Assembly (NCBI GenBank): GCA_018819515.1
Contig: JAHJPX010000005.1
Location: forward strand, 1-64,000
DNA: 64,000 nt
Source of the DNA: Gammaproteobacteria bacterium
GTDB lineage: Bacteria; Pseudomonadota; Gammaproteobacteria; Burkholderiales; Rhodocyclaceae
Reading direction: 5' to 3'
Both the position numbers and the translations under genes were made by a program. Numbering within the stretch: the stretch's first letter is position 1; every line of letters begins with the position of its first letter. This document shows positions 1 through 7,953 of the stretch, piece by piece. Below the pieces are notes generated by a model. The model searched no databases and was not told the origin of the DNA. It saw nothing but the letters and a program-made list of their open reading frames with translations.

Positions 1-140
1 GCTGGCCACTGGGCACCAATATCATCGAGGGCATCAACAACAAGATCAAGGTGATCAAACGTATGGCCTACGGCTTCCGCGATGACGCCTACTTCTTCCT
101 CAAAATCCGCTCAGCTTTCCCCGGAGTTCGGTGAAGAACC
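1..140 (+). mobile_element. Right end of an ISL3-family insertion sequence (cut by window edge)
   Basis: The transposase tail ends at 134 and is followed at once by GTGAAGAACC (131-140). Its reverse complement, GGTTCTTCAC, has the GG-TTCTT start typical of ISL3-family terminal inverted repeats. The next 8 bases (141-148, ATTTTTTT) are a candidate 8-bp target duplication, the usual ISL3 length; the left end lies outside the window, so this cannot be checked here. Confidence 0.75.
3..134 (+). CDS. ISL3-family transposase, C-terminal 43 residues (partial)
   Basis: Reading frame 3 is open from the window edge to TGA at 132-134. It contains NIIEGINNKIKVIKRMAYGF followed by RDDAYFFLKIRSAFPG, the conserved C-terminal block of ISL3 (DDE) transposases: the catalytic Glu region with N-K-I-K and the Y-G-F-R-D tail. 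The stop codon overlaps the inverted repeat, as is common for compact IS elements. The visible part is intact; nothing can be said about the rest of the gene. Confidence 0.85.
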   Translation, partial: WPLGTNIIEGINNKIKVIKRMAYGFRDDAYFFLKIRSAFPGVR

Positions 141-168
141 ATTTTTTTTGCCGCGCCGGCTGGCCCGT

Positions 169-192
169 GAAAGTCAGCCGTCGCGGTACGCC
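169..192 (+). repeat. Dispersed 24-bp element, copy 1 (intergenic)
   Basis: Copy of the 24-bp element (first half AAAAGTCAGCCG, second half TSGCRRYACGCC). Here base 1 is G, base 14 is C and bases 18-19 are GT. It lies between the IS end and the DUF2461 gene, 28 bp from the IS terminus. Confidence 0.85.
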
Positions 193-275
193 GACCAGCG
201 GGTAATGCCGGTCTTCGTCGCAGGGCAACCATCGCGCTAGCATTCCGCTGATTCCTTCCGCACTGGAGACGCCGC

Positions 276-950
276 ATGTTCAGCAAAGCCACCCTCGGTT
301 TCCTCGACGAACTGGCCGCCAACAACGAGCGCGCCTGGTTCGAAGCCAACAAGCCGCGCTACGAAGCGCTGGTGCGCGGGCCGGCGCTGGAATTCATCGA
401 AGCGATAGCGCCGGAACTGGCGAAGTTCGCGCCGCATTTCCGCGCCGAACCGCGCAAGGTGGGCGGATCGCTGATGCGCGTCTACCGCGACACGCGCTTC
501 GCGAGGGACAAGCGCCCGTACAAGACCAACATTGGCATTCAGTTTCGCCACGAACTCGGCAAGGATGTGCACGCGCCCGGCTTCTACCTGCACATTGCTA
601 CCGACGGCTGCTTCTTCGGTGCCGGCTGCTGGCATCCCGAGCCCGACGCGCTCGGCCGCATCCGCGACCGCGTCGCCGCCGAGCCTGAGCGCTGGTTCAA
701 GGCGCGCGACGACAGGAAGTTTTCCGCCCAGTGGGAGCTCGCCGGCGACAGTCTCAGCCGCCCGCCGCGCGGCTACGCCGCGGATCACGTCGCCATCGAA
801 GACCTCAAGCGCAAGGACTTCGTCGCCCTCGCGCCGCTCGACTTCGACGAAGCAACCATGCCCGGCCTCGTCAAACTCGCCGGCAAACGCTTCGCCGCCT
901 CGACGCCGCTGATGAAGTTCCTCTGCGAAGCACTCGGCGTGGTCTATTGA
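276..950 (+). CDS. DUF2461 (TIGR02453) family protein
   Basis: The 224-residue protein begins MFSKATLGFLDELAANNERA and contains W-F-E-A-N-K-P-R-Y and YRDTRFARDKRPYKTNIGIQ, the hallmark blocks of the DUF2461/TIGR02453 family. It then has the H-A-P-G-F-Y-L-H and G-A-G-C-W-H-P motifs. Length matches the family (about 220). It looks cytoplasmic, with no signal or membrane segment. The biochemical role of the family is not established. It is monocistronic, with element copies on both sides (169 and 960). Confidence 0.85.
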   Translation: MFSKATLGFLDELAANNERAWFEANKPRYEALVRGPALEFIEAIAPELAKFAPHFRAEPRKVGGSLMRVYRDTRFARDKRPYKTNIGIQFRHELGKDVHAPGFYLHIATDGCFFGAGCWHPEPDALGRIRDRVAAEPERWFKARDDRKFSAQWELAGDSLSRPPRGYAADHVAIEDLKRKDFVALAPLDFDEATMPGLVKLAGKRFAASTPLMKFLCEALGVVY

Positions 951-959
951 ACGCCGGCG

Positions 960-983
960 AAAAGTCAGCCGTGGCGGTACGCC
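960..983 (+). repeat. Dispersed 24-bp element, copy 2 (intergenic)
   Basis: Matches the consensus except bases 18-19 (GT in place of AC), the variant shared by intergenic copies 1, 2 and 4. It begins 10 bp after the stop codon of the DUF2461 gene. Confidence 0.9.
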
Positions 984-1075
984 GGGTAGGATGGTTCGTG
1001 GCCACGGACGTCCGCTCGCCGCTCGAGCGAAACAGCGGATAATCCGCGCTTGGATCAACTCTCGCGAGACGAGTC

Positions 1076-1507
1076 ATGAGCGACTGCTGTTCTTCCTCCG
1101 GTTGCGATGGACACCACCCGCACAAGCATCGTTGTCCGGGCAATGGGCGGGAGTATTCGGAAGTATCGGCGCGAACCATCGCCCACCACATCAAGGATGC
1201 GTGGACCTGGCAACCCGCCGGCCGGAGGTATTTCTTTTGCGACGATCCCGATTGCGAGATCGTCTATTTCGGCGATGACGGTTCGACGATACGCAAGTCG
1301 CAGTTGCGAACGCGTGTCGGTTTGAAGGAACGCTCGGATGACAGCCTCTTGTGTTATTGCTTCGGTGTCACAAAGACTGATTATTCTGTCAATCCGGCGA
1401 CGAGGGACTTCGTTGTCGCCCAGACCAAAGCCGGATTGTGCTCTTGCGATACCAGCAACCCGTCAGGGCGTTGTTGCCTGAAGGACTTCCCAACGGCCGA
1501 CGGCTGA
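1076..1507 (+). CDS. Small Cys-rich CopZ-like iron-sulfur/zinc protein
   Basis: The 143-residue protein is rich in Cys: CC at 4-5, C10, a CPGNG motif, F-F-C-D-D-P-D-C-E-I-V-Y-F, LLCYCFGVTK, and CSCDTSNPSGRCCLKDF at the C terminus. These blocks resemble the N-terminal zinc plus [2Fe-2S] domain of CopZ-type copper chaperones and the related stand-alone iron-sulfur proteins often found near metal-resistance genes. The heavy-metal-associated (HMA) half of CopZ is absent, and no metal transporter is seen next to it. It is probably a metal-cluster protein of unknown partner. An element copy follows 35 bp after the stop. Confidence 0.7.
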   Translation: MSDCCSSSGCDGHHPHKHRCPGNGREYSEVSARTIAHHIKDAWTWQPAGRRYFFCDDPDCEIVYFGDDGSTIRKSQLRTRVGLKERSDDSLLCYCFGVTKTDYSVNPATRDFVVAQTKAGLCSCDTSNPSGRCCLKDFPTADG

Positions 1508-1542
1508 ATCCGCGCATTGGTTCCAACAGGGACGTTACGCTG

Positions 1543-1566
1543 AAAAGTCAGCCGTGGCGACACGCC
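1543..1566 (+). repeat. Dispersed 24-bp element, copy 3 (intergenic, exact consensus)
   Basis: Identical to the consensus at all 24 positions. It lies between the Cys-rich gene and the DUF3014 gene. Confidence 0.92.
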
Positions 1567-1663
1567 GATATTGACGCTGAACCCCGACGTCTTGTTGGTG
1601 TCATACTCCGCGCCCAGGATTGCGCTGTGGCATGGCGCGCATCGATCGAGATTGGAGGCAGTT

Positions 1664-2527
1664 GTGGAACCGATACATGTGGATACGGACGAGGTGCTGC
1701 TGGCGGCGCGGCCGGAACTGGCAGAGGAGGGCGGCGGCGGCAGGATGGTGCTGGCGGTGATCGCGCTTGTTGCGGCAGTTGCGGGCGGGATCTACTTCTG
1801 GTGGCAGTGGGACGAGGCCGCGGGCGTACCCGAGGAGGTCACCGCGTCACAGGTTGCGGCGCCATCGCCGACGCCGATCGTGCCGCAGGAGGAGGAAGTG
1901 CCCGCGCAAAATCCGGTCGAGGAGTCCGCGGCGGCGGAGCCGTTGCCGGCGCTGGAGGAGAGCGACGCGACGGCGGCGAACCTGCTTGCGGATCTGGGGG
2001 GCAAGAAGGCTGTTACCGCGCTGTTCCTTTCCGACCATGTGATTCAGCGCATCGTCGCCACGGTGGACAATCTGCCGCGCCGGGAGGCGCCGGTGAAGGT
2101 GTGGCCGGTGAAGCCGCTCGGCTCGTGGTTCGAGGCGATGGCCGACGGTTCCGGTTACGTGGTCGGCCCGAAGAACGCGGCGCGCTATGCGCCCTACGTG
2201 AAGGTGGTGAAGGCGCTCGACGCACAGAAGATGGCGGCGACCTACCGTCAGTTCTATCCGCTGTTCCAGGAGGCCTATCGCACTCTCGGTTTCCCGAAAG
2301 GTCACTTCAACGACCGCCTGGTCGAGGCGATCGACGACCTGCTGGAGACGCCGGAGCCGAAGGCGCCGCTACGCCTGGTGCAGAACAAGGTGCGCTACGA
2401 GTTTGCCGATCCCGACCTCGACCAGCGTTCGGCGGGGCAGAAGATCCTGCTGCGCATGGGCGTCGGGAACGCGCAAGTCGTCAAGGCCAAGCTGCGCGAG
2501 TTCCGGCAGTATGTGGCGAAGGGATAA
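1664..2527 (+). CDS. DUF3014 domain-containing membrane-anchored protein
   Basis: I chose the GTG at 1664 because GGAGG (1654-1658) sits 5 bp upstream; an upstream in-frame extension to 1571 lacks such a site. The 287-residue protein has a short cytoplasmic head, one membrane segment at about 25-45 (M-V-L-A-V-I-A-L-V-A-A-V-A-G-G-I-Y-F), a Pro/Glu/Ala-rich linker, and a periplasmic DUF3014 domain (from about 110) ending in K-A-K-L-R-E-F-R-Q-Y. The family has no defined function. A damaged copy of its last 28 codons lies at 3331-3412. Confidence 0.8.
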   Translation: MEPIHVDTDEVLLAARPELAEEGGGGRMVLAVIALVAAVAGGIYFWWQWDEAAGVPEEVTASQVAAPSPTPIVPQEEEVPAQNPVEESAAAEPLPALEESDATAANLLADLGGKKAVTALFLSDHVIQRIVATVDNLPRREAPVKVWPVKPLGSWFEAMADGSGYVVGPKNAARYAPYVKVVKALDAQKMAATYRQFYPLFQEAYRTLGFPKGHFNDRLVEAIDDLLETPEPKAPLRLVQNKVRYEFADPDLDQRSAGQKILLRMGVGNAQVVKAKLREFRQYVAKG

Positions 2528-2655
2528 TGCTGACAGAGCATCGCCCAATGCGTTGCAACCTACTGGTCACATTTCTGCAATAATCTCCGCGAGTTCTCGT
2601 GCTGTCCCTGATCAATGCGGGCGACGGCCATCAACAACAGAACGGGAGATGGGGC

Positions 2656-3306
2656 GTGCCGGCATTGCGTATCAGGGAGCAGTTGATATCCTGCCGTTGG
2701 GCGTTCGCGGTGATAGTGGTCGTCTCGGCGATTCCGTTATGCGCGGCGGTGTTGCTCCACTCGTGGAAAGGCATGGACTACGGAGCCCTTGTTCGGGATC
2801 CGGTCGTGGTCGCCAATGCACATGTTTGGACAGGCTTCATCTCGCAACTCGGTATCTTCTTTTGGGCTGGGGCCGCCGCCGTATGCTTTCTTGCCGGCGC
2901 GGCTTTGACCCGGATTCCCGTATATCGGGAGATCCGGCGCTTTCTCATGGCTTCGGGGGCCCTGACTCTTTTCCTTGGGCTTGATGATGTTTTCCTTTTT
3001 CATGAAGAGGTATTTCCCGGGTATTTGGGCATTCCCGAGTCGCTCCTCTATGCTGTCTACGTCGGCTGGGTTTCCTGGTACTTGTTTCGATTTCGGTTCG
3101 TGATCCTGGATACCGAATACTTGATGCTGTTGGGTGCCCTTTCCGGGTTTGCGCTTTCGGTGCTGTCGGATTTGCTTAATGGCCCATTCCTGTACGAGGA
3201 CGGCGTGAAACTGATCGGCCTGGTGGCTTGGCTGACCTATTATTCACGGACCAGCTACTTCGCCATTCGCCGCGCCATTGCCGGGGAAGATCGGTCACCC
3301 GGATAA
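2656..3306 (+). CDS. Integral membrane protein of unknown function
   Basis: GTG at 2656 has GGGAG about 8 bp upstream and gives 216 residues; a longer reading from 2599 is possible. About six hydrophobic segments are visible, including F-A-V-I-V-V-V-S-A-I-P near the N terminus and Y-L-M-L-L-G-A-L-S-G-F-A-L later. Charged loops contain D-D-V-F-L-F-H-E-E-V, an acidic/His cluster that could bind metal. I do not recognise the family. The gene is less GC-rich than its neighbours and lies between the DUF3014 gene and a broken copy of that gene's tail, which suggests it arrived with a rearrangement. Confidence 0.65.
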   Translation: MPALRIREQLISCRWAFAVIVVVSAIPLCAAVLLHSWKGMDYGALVRDPVVVANAHVWTGFISQLGIFFWAGAAAVCFLAGAALTRIPVYREIRRFLMASGALTLFLGLDDVFLFHEEVFPGYLGIPESLLYAVYVGWVSWYLFRFRFVILDTEYLMLLGALSGFALSVLSDLLNGPFLYEDGVKLIGLVAWLTYYSRTSYFAIRRAIAGEDRSPG

Positions 3307-3330
3307 GGGTCTCACGCCCCTTTCTTTGTA

Positions 3331-3412
3331 GAGCAGTTCTTGCTGCGCATCGACCTCCAAAGTAGCCGAGTCGAGAACGCGAAGCCGCGAGTTTCGGCAG
3401 TACATGGCGAAG
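3331..3412 (+). pseudogene. Degenerate copy of the 3' end of the DUF3014 gene
   Basis: This stretch aligns with 2438-2521 at the end of the DUF3014 gene. E-Q-F-L-L-R-I-D and, after a 2-bp deletion, R-E-F-R-Q-Y-M-A-K match Q-K-I-L-L-R-M-G and R-E-F-R-Q-Y-V-A-K. The deletion puts the two halves in different frames, so it is not translated as one product. It is either a duplicated tail or the remnant of a second DUF3014 gene. Confidence 0.65.
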
Positions 3413-3431
3413 CCGCCGGTCGGCTCGCGCT

Positions 3432-3905
3432 TCAGCCCGGCGGCAGTTTGGCTGCTTCGCGCGCCCGCTGCTTGGCGGCGACGTAGTCGGCGTGGCCAAC
3501 GTGCAGCAGGTCGGCAAGTTTGCGCATCAGGTGCAGTTCGTGGGCGTCGAGATGGCCGTCGGCCATCGCTACCCGCCAGAGGTTTTCGACGATGCGCACT
3601 TTCTGCGCGGCGTCGCAGCGCTGGTTGATCATCGAGGTGAACTGGTAATAGTCATGCGCCTTTTGCGCGGCCTGCTCGGCCAGGTTGCGTATGGCTGCGA
3701 ACTCGTCGGCATCGAGCCGGAACTGCTCGCGCATCACCTCGGCGATAGCGGCGCGTTCCTCCTCGTCGATGTGGCTGTCCATGCGCATCATTTCCAGCAG
3801 CAGTGCGGCCGTGGCGACTTGCAGCGCGTGCTCGTCGCCGGTATCGTCAGTTTCGGTGCCGGGTTCGATGAACTGGCTGAAGAATTCCTTGAGGCCGGCG
3901 ATCAC
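3432..3905 (-). CDS. TerB-family (tellurite resistance-like) protein
   Basis: The 157-residue acidic helical protein contains A-L-Q-V-A-T-A-A-L-L-L-E-M-M-R-M-D followed by E-E-E-R-A-A-I-A-E, and later ENLWRVAMADGHLDAHELHL. This is the duplicated helical metal-binding TerB fold with its D-G-H-L-D-x-x-E motif. It looks cytoplasmic. TerB-like proteins of this size often stand alone in proteobacteria and need not have any link to tellurite. It is transcribed away from the PhoH gene's 3' side, with element copy 4 between them. Confidence 0.75.
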   Translation of the reverse strand: MIAGLKEFFSQFIEPGTETDDTGDEHALQVATAALLLEMMRMDSHIDEEERAAIAEVMREQFRLDADEFAAIRNLAEQAAQKAHDYYQFTSMINQRCDAAQKVRIVENLWRVAMADGHLDAHELHLMRKLADLLHVGHADYVAAKQRAREAAKLPPG

Positions 3906-3920
3906 GTTACGGGTTCGGGG

Positions 3921-3944
3921 AAAAGTCAGTCGTGGCGGTACGCC
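3921..3944 (+). repeat. Dispersed 24-bp element, copy 4 (intergenic)
   Basis: Differs from the consensus at base 10 (T) and bases 18-19 (GT). It occupies most of the 43-bp gap between the PhoH-family stop (3949) and the TerB start (3905). Confidence 0.9.
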
Positions 3945-3948
3945 GAGC

Positions 3949-5421
3949 TTACAGCACTTCCGCCGCGTGGTCGGCCAGGCGCGAACGCTCGCCGCGCTGA
4001 AGGGTGATGTGGCCGGAGTGCGACCAGCCCTTGAAACGGTCGACGACGTAGGTGAGACCAGAGCTGCCTTCGGTAAGGTAGGGCGTGTCGATCTGCGAGA
4101 TGTTGCCGAGGCAGACCACCTTGGTGCCGGGGCCGGCGCGGGTGATCAGCGTCTTCATCTGCTTGGGCGTGAGGTTCTGCGCTTCGTCGATGATCAGGAA
4201 CTTGTTGATGAAGGTGCGGCCGCGCATGAAATTGAGCGACTTGATCTTGATGCGGCTGCGGATCAGGTCCATGGTTGCGGCGCGGCCCCAGTCGCCACCG
4301 TAGGCGCCTCCCGCCCCCGGACCACCCTTGTCGCCGGTTTCGGCCGGCTTGTTGAGCACATCGAGGTTGTCCTCGACGGCGCCCATCCACGGCGTCATCT
4401 TCTCCTCCTCGGTACCGGGCAGGAAGCCGATGTCGTCGCCGACCGGCACGGTGACGCGGGTGATGATGATCTCCGAGTAGCGCTTGGATTCAAGCGTTTG
4501 CGTCAGGCCGGCGGCCAGCGTCAGCAGCGTCTTGCCGGTGCCGGCCTGGCCGAGCAGGGTGATGAAGTCGATCTCGGGGTCCATCAACAGGTTGAGCGCG
4601 AAGTTCTGCTCGCGGTTGCGGGCCGTGATGCCCCAGACGGCGTTCTTCTGGTGGCCATAGTCGGTGAGTGTCGCCAGGACCGCGCTCTTGCCCGCGCCTT
4701 CGCGAACGATGGCCTGGAAAGGCTTTTCGTCGCCGGCTTCGAGATAGACGAATTCGTTGACCAGCAGGTCGGGGCAGAGCGGGCCGGTAAGGTCGTAGAG
4801 CGTGCGGCTGTCCTGCTTCCACGATTTCATGTCCTTGCCGTGGGCGTGCCAGAAGTCGGCGGGCAGTTCCAGCGTGCCGGAGTAGAGCAGGTCCGTGTCT
4901 TCCAGCACCTTGTCGTTGAAGTAGTCCTGTGCTTCCTGGCCCAGCGCGCGGGCCTTGATGCGCATGTTGATGTCCTTCGACACCATGATGACATGGCGCT
5001 TCGGGAACTTCTCGCGCAAGTGCATGAGCACGGCGAGGATCTGGTTGTCGCCGCGCGAAGTCGGCAGCGAGGCCGGCAGGCCGCCGTTCATCGTTTCGGT
5101 CTGCAGGTAGAGCTTGCCCGATGCGAGACCGTGCGATGGGTCCGCCAGTTCGATGCCGTCCCGGATGGCATGTTCGCAGACGGAGATGATGTCGTCGAGC
5201 AGGCGGCTGGCCTGGCGCGCGTTGCGGGCGACTTCCGACATGCCCTTCTTGTTGTTGTCCAGTTCTTCCAGCGTCATCATCGGCAGGAAGATGTCGTGTT
5301 CCTCGAAGCGGAACAGGCTCATCGGATCGTGCATCAGCACGTTGGTGTCGAGGACGAAAAGCTTGGTTGCCGCGGGAGCGGATTTGGCCGACTTCTTTGT
5401 TGGCTTGGCGTTCATGGGCAC
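3949..5421 (-). CDS. PIN-PhoH family ATPase/ribonuclease
   Basis: The 490-residue protein has an N-terminal PIN nuclease domain (from about 20: K-L-F-V-L-D-T-N-V-L-M-H-D, with acidic residues at L-E-E-L-D and later D-I-N-M-R) and a C-terminal PhoH ATPase. The Walker A motif LGQAGTGKTLLTLA is near residue 292 and Walker B F-L-I-I-D-E-A-Q-N-L near 410. PIN-PhoH (PhoH2) proteins are ATP-driven RNA unwinding and cleaving enzymes. Both domains look intact. It is a single gene; the divergent flank (5422-5509) has no gene. Confidence 0.9.
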   Translation of the reverse strand: MPMNAKPTKKSAKSAPAATKLFVLDTNVLMHDPMSLFRFEEHDIFLPMMTLEELDNNKKGMSEVARNARQASRLLDDIISVCEHAIRDGIELADPSHGLASGKLYLQTETMNGGLPASLPTSRGDNQILAVLMHLREKFPKRHVIMVSKDINMRIKARALGQEAQDYFNDKVLEDTDLLYSGTLELPADFWHAHGKDMKSWKQDSRTLYDLTGPLCPDLLVNEFVYLEAGDEKPFQAIVREGAGKSAVLATLTDYGHQKNAVWGITARNREQNFALNLLMDPEIDFITLLGQAGTGKTLLTLAAGLTQTLESKRYSEIIITRVTVPVGDDIGFLPGTEEEKMTPWMGAVEDNLDVLNKPAETGDKGGPGAGGAYGGDWGRAATMDLIRSRIKIKSLNFMRGRTFINKFLIIDEAQNLTPKQMKTLITRAGPGTKVVCLGNISQIDTPYLTEGSSGLTYVVDRFKGWSHSGHITLQRGERSRLADHAAEVL

Positions 5422-5509
5422 CTCGGGGTTGGGGATGCCTCACGATAGCGACTGGCTTGCGGTATCAGCATCTGAAAATCGCGGCGCTTTTGGCGCCAAT
5501 TCGGGGAAA

Positions 5510-5977
5510 TTACAGTTCGGCGACAGCCTTCAGCACTTCGGCCGCGTGGTTGTCGACCTTGACGCCGCGCCATTCGCGGGCAAGCCGCCCGGCGGTGTCG
5601 ATCAGGAAGGTGCTGCGTTCTATGCCGCGCACTTCCTTGCCGTAGAGCTTTTTCATTTTGATGACGTCGAAGAGTGCGCAGGCCCTTTCGTCGGCGTCCG
5701 AGATCAGTTCGAAGGGCAGGCCGAGCTTGGCCTTGAACCCTTCGTGGGATTTCAGGCTGTCGCGCGAAACGCCGTAGATCTTGCAGCCGAGTTTGGCGAA
5801 CTCCGCATGCAGGTCGCGGAACTGGCCGGCTTCGGTGGTGCAGCCGGGCGTGTTGTCCTTGGGGTAGAAGTAGATCACCAGCGGCTTGCCTGCGTGGGCG
5901 GAGAGGCGGAATTCGCCGCCTGTGGCGGGCAGGGTGAAGTCGGGGACCATAAGCCCGACGGCGGAGGGAGCGGTCAT
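5510..5977 (-). CDS. bcp: Thioredoxin-dependent peroxiredoxin, BCP type
   Basis: The 155-residue protein carries Y-F-Y-P-K-D-N-T-P-G-C-T-T-E, with the peroxidatic Cys in P-G-C-T, then Y-G-V-S-R-D-S and the conserved R-S-T-F-L-I-D of bacterioferritin comigratory proteins. It reduces peroxides in the cytoplasm. The resolving Cys found five residues after the peroxidatic Cys in E. coli Bcp is absent (T-E-A-G-Q); a later Cys may serve or it may be 1-Cys. Its ATG overlaps the stop of arnD (ATGA), so it is translated as the last gene of the arn operon. Confidence 0.9.
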   Translation of the reverse strand: MTAPSAVGLMVPDFTLPATGGEFRLSAHAGKPLVIYFYPKDNTPGCTTEAGQFRDLHAEFAKLGCKIYGVSRDSLKSHEGFKAKLGLPFELISDADERACALFDVIKMKKLYGKEVRGIERSTFLIDTAGRLAREWRGVKVDNHAAEVLKAVAEL

Positions 5978-6897
5978 TGCGGTTCTTTCCAAGAGGACAA
6001 GAATTCCTCGCCCTGCAGCATCAGCGTGCCCGAACGTCCGGGCACTTCGCCACGAACCATTTCGCAACGGGGCAGGGCGGCGACGTTGAGCCGGTTGGCG
6101 ATATCGTTCAGCGCGACGATGTCGTAACCCTGTTCGCGCCAGCCGCCGATTAGACGCTCCAGCACCGGTAAAAGTTTCATTCCTTCCAGTTCGGCGTGCA
6201 GTGTGAATACGTGGTCGCGTGGCGCCGCGGTGAGGGCCAGCAGGCGTTCGTGAACATTGTCGTTGGTGGTGCCGTCCAGCCCGATCAGCTCGTCGAGCGT
6301 CGGCAACGTGGTCGGGATCTGGGGGCAGAGCATGATTTCGGCGTTCCAGACCGGCACGAAGGGATGCGTACCGCGGCAGTCGGAGGCGTAGGCGAAGCCG
6401 AACCGTTGTGTCAGGCGCAAGGCGTGGGCATTCATCTGCCAGCCGGCGGCGCCATGAACATGCGGCGCGTCGCCGAAGACTTCGGCGTAGCGGTCGATGG
6501 CGCGCTTCATCTCGGCCTCGGTCCAGGCGGTGAAGGCTTTTTCGACGCCGTCCTGCCAGCGGATGTGGTCCCAGCAGTGGATGCCGACCTCGAAGCCGGC
6601 ATCGCGCGTGGCGAGCAGGATGTCCTTGCAGCGTTGGCCGATATCCGGCCCCGGCAGCAGCGTGCCGTACATCAGTGTGCGGATGCCGTAGTGGCCGACC
6701 ACCGAGGTGCGCGAGACCTTGCCGAAGAAGCCGGGCCGGAACACTCGCTTGATGGCGCGGCCGGTATGGTCCGGGCCGAGCGAGAACAGGAAGGTCGCGC
6801 CGGCCGCATGCCGTTTCAGCGTTTCGACCAGACGCGGCACGCCGATGCGGGTGCCGCGATAGGTGTCGACGTCGACCTTGAGGGCGAGCGTTGGCAC
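5974..6897 (-). CDS. arnD: 4-deoxy-4-formamido-L-Ara-undecaprenyl phosphate deformylase
   Basis: The 307-residue polysaccharide-deacetylase-fold protein starts with K-V-D-V-D-T-Y-R-G-T-R-I-G-V-P-R-L, contains FLFSLGPDHTGRAIKR, G-I-H-C-W-D-H-I-R-W-Q and H-V-F-T-L-H-A-E-L-E-G, and closely follows ArnD. It removes the formyl group from Ara4FN-P-undecaprenol before the sugar is flipped to lipid A. GTG start at 6897, 6 bp after the decarboxylase stop. The position between the arnA parts and bcp fits the pathway. Confidence 0.9.
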   Translation of the reverse strand: MPTLALKVDVDTYRGTRIGVPRLVETLKRHAAGATFLFSLGPDHTGRAIKRVFRPGFFGKVSRTSVVGHYGIRTLMYGTLLPGPDIGQRCKDILLATRDAGFEVGIHCWDHIRWQDGVEKAFTAWTEAEMKRAIDRYAEVFGDAPHVHGAAGWQMNAHALRLTQRFGFAYASDCRGTHPFVPVWNAEIMLCPQIPTTLPTLDELIGLDGTTNDNVHERLLALTAAPRDHVFTLHAELEGMKLLPVLERLIGGWREQGYDIVALNDIANRLNVAALPRCEMVRGEVPGRSGTLMLQGEEFLSSWKEPQ

Positions 6898-6903
6898 GCC
6901 CGG

Positions 6904-7947
6904 TCAATCCATCAGCTTGCGGGCTTCGGCAACATCGCCGCGATAGGCTTCGAAGATGCCGCGCAGGGCGTCCTCGAAGGTGACCTTGGGTTCCCAGCCG
7001 AGATCGCTCATCGTGTTCTCGATCTTCGGTACGCGGTGTTGAGTGTCCTGATAACCCTTGCCGTAATACTCGCCAGAAGTCGTTTCCAGCACCTTCACCT
7101 TGGCGACGCTTTCGGCGTATTCGGGATACTGCCTGGCGAGATCGAGCATCAGCTTGGCGAGATCGCGGATGGAGTAGTTGTTCTTCGGGTTGCCGATGTT
7201 GTAGATCTTGCCGTTGGCGATGCCGTCCTTGTTGTCGATGATCTTCATCAGGGCGTCGATGCCGTCGGTGACATAAGTGAAGGAGCGCTTCTGGGCGCCG
7301 CCGTCAACCAGCTTGATCGGTTCGCCGCGCACGATGTGGCCGAGGAACTGGGTGATGACGCGCGAGCTGCCTTCCTTCGGTGTGTGGATCGAATCGAGGC
7401 CCGGCCCGATCCAGTTGAACGGCCGGAACAGCGTGTATTGCAGGCCTTCCTGCTGGCCGTAGGCGTGGATGACGCGGTCCATCATCTGCTTGGCGCAGCT
7501 GTAGATCCAGCGCGGCTTGTTGATGGGACCGAGGATCAGCTCGGAGTTTTCCGGATCGAATTCCGGGTCGCGGCACATGCCGTAGACCTCGGAGGTCGAC
7601 GGGAAAATCACGCGCTTCTTGTACTTCACCGCCTGGCGGATGATCGGCAGGTTGGCTTCGAAGTCCAGCTCGAAGACGCGCAGCGGTTCCTTGACGTAGG
7701 TGGCCGGGGTGGCGATGGCCACCAGCGGCAGGATGACGTCGCACTTCTTGACGTGGTATTCGATCCATTCCTTGTTGACCAGGATGTCGCCTTCGAAGAA
7801 ATGGAAGCGCTTGTTGGCCATCAGGTCGGTGACGCGCTCGGAGTTCATGTCCATGCCGTACACCTCCCAGTCGGTGGTGTCGAGGATGCGCTGCGACAGG
7901 TGGTGGCCGATGAAGCCGTTGACGCCGAGGATGAGGACTTTTTTCAT
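6904..7947 (-). CDS. arnA: UDP-glucuronate oxidative decarboxylase (stand-alone ArnA C-terminal domain)
   Basis: The 347-residue SDR protein opens V-L-I-L-G-V-N-G-F-I-G-H-H-L (NAD site) and shows the ArnA dehydrogenase signatures W-I-E-Y-H-V-K-K-C-D-V, P-S-T-S-E-V-Y-G-M-C (S/T-S-E), W-I-Y-S-C-A-K (Y-x3-K) and Y-Y-G-K-G-Y-Q-D-x-x-H-R (catalytic Arg). It converts UDP-GlcA to UDP-4-keto-arabinose. In E. coli this activity is fused to the formyltransferase; here the two are separate genes 6 bp apart. Confidence 0.92.
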   Translation of the reverse strand: MKKVLILGVNGFIGHHLSQRILDTTDWEVYGMDMNSERVTDLMANKRFHFFEGDILVNKEWIEYHVKKCDVILPLVAIATPATYVKEPLRVFELDFEANLPIIRQAVKYKKRVIFPSTSEVYGMCRDPEFDPENSELILGPINKPRWIYSCAKQMMDRVIHAYGQQEGLQYTLFRPFNWIGPGLDSIHTPKEGSSRVITQFLGHIVRGEPIKLVDGGAQKRSFTYVTDGIDALMKIIDNKDGIANGKIYNIGNPKNNYSIRDLAKLMLDLARQYPEYAESVAKVKVLETTSGEYYGKGYQDTQHRVPKIENTMSDLGWEPKVTFEDALRGIFEAYRGDVAEARKLMD

Positions 7948-7953
7948 GTTCGT

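Noticed and set aside
141..192. The first element copy as part of the ISL3 element
   Set aside because: It lies 28 bp outside the inverted repeat, and the other ten copies have no IS sequence next to them.
3432..3905. Tellurite-resistance operon
   Set aside because: Only a single TerB-like gene is present, without terACDEF or other stress genes.
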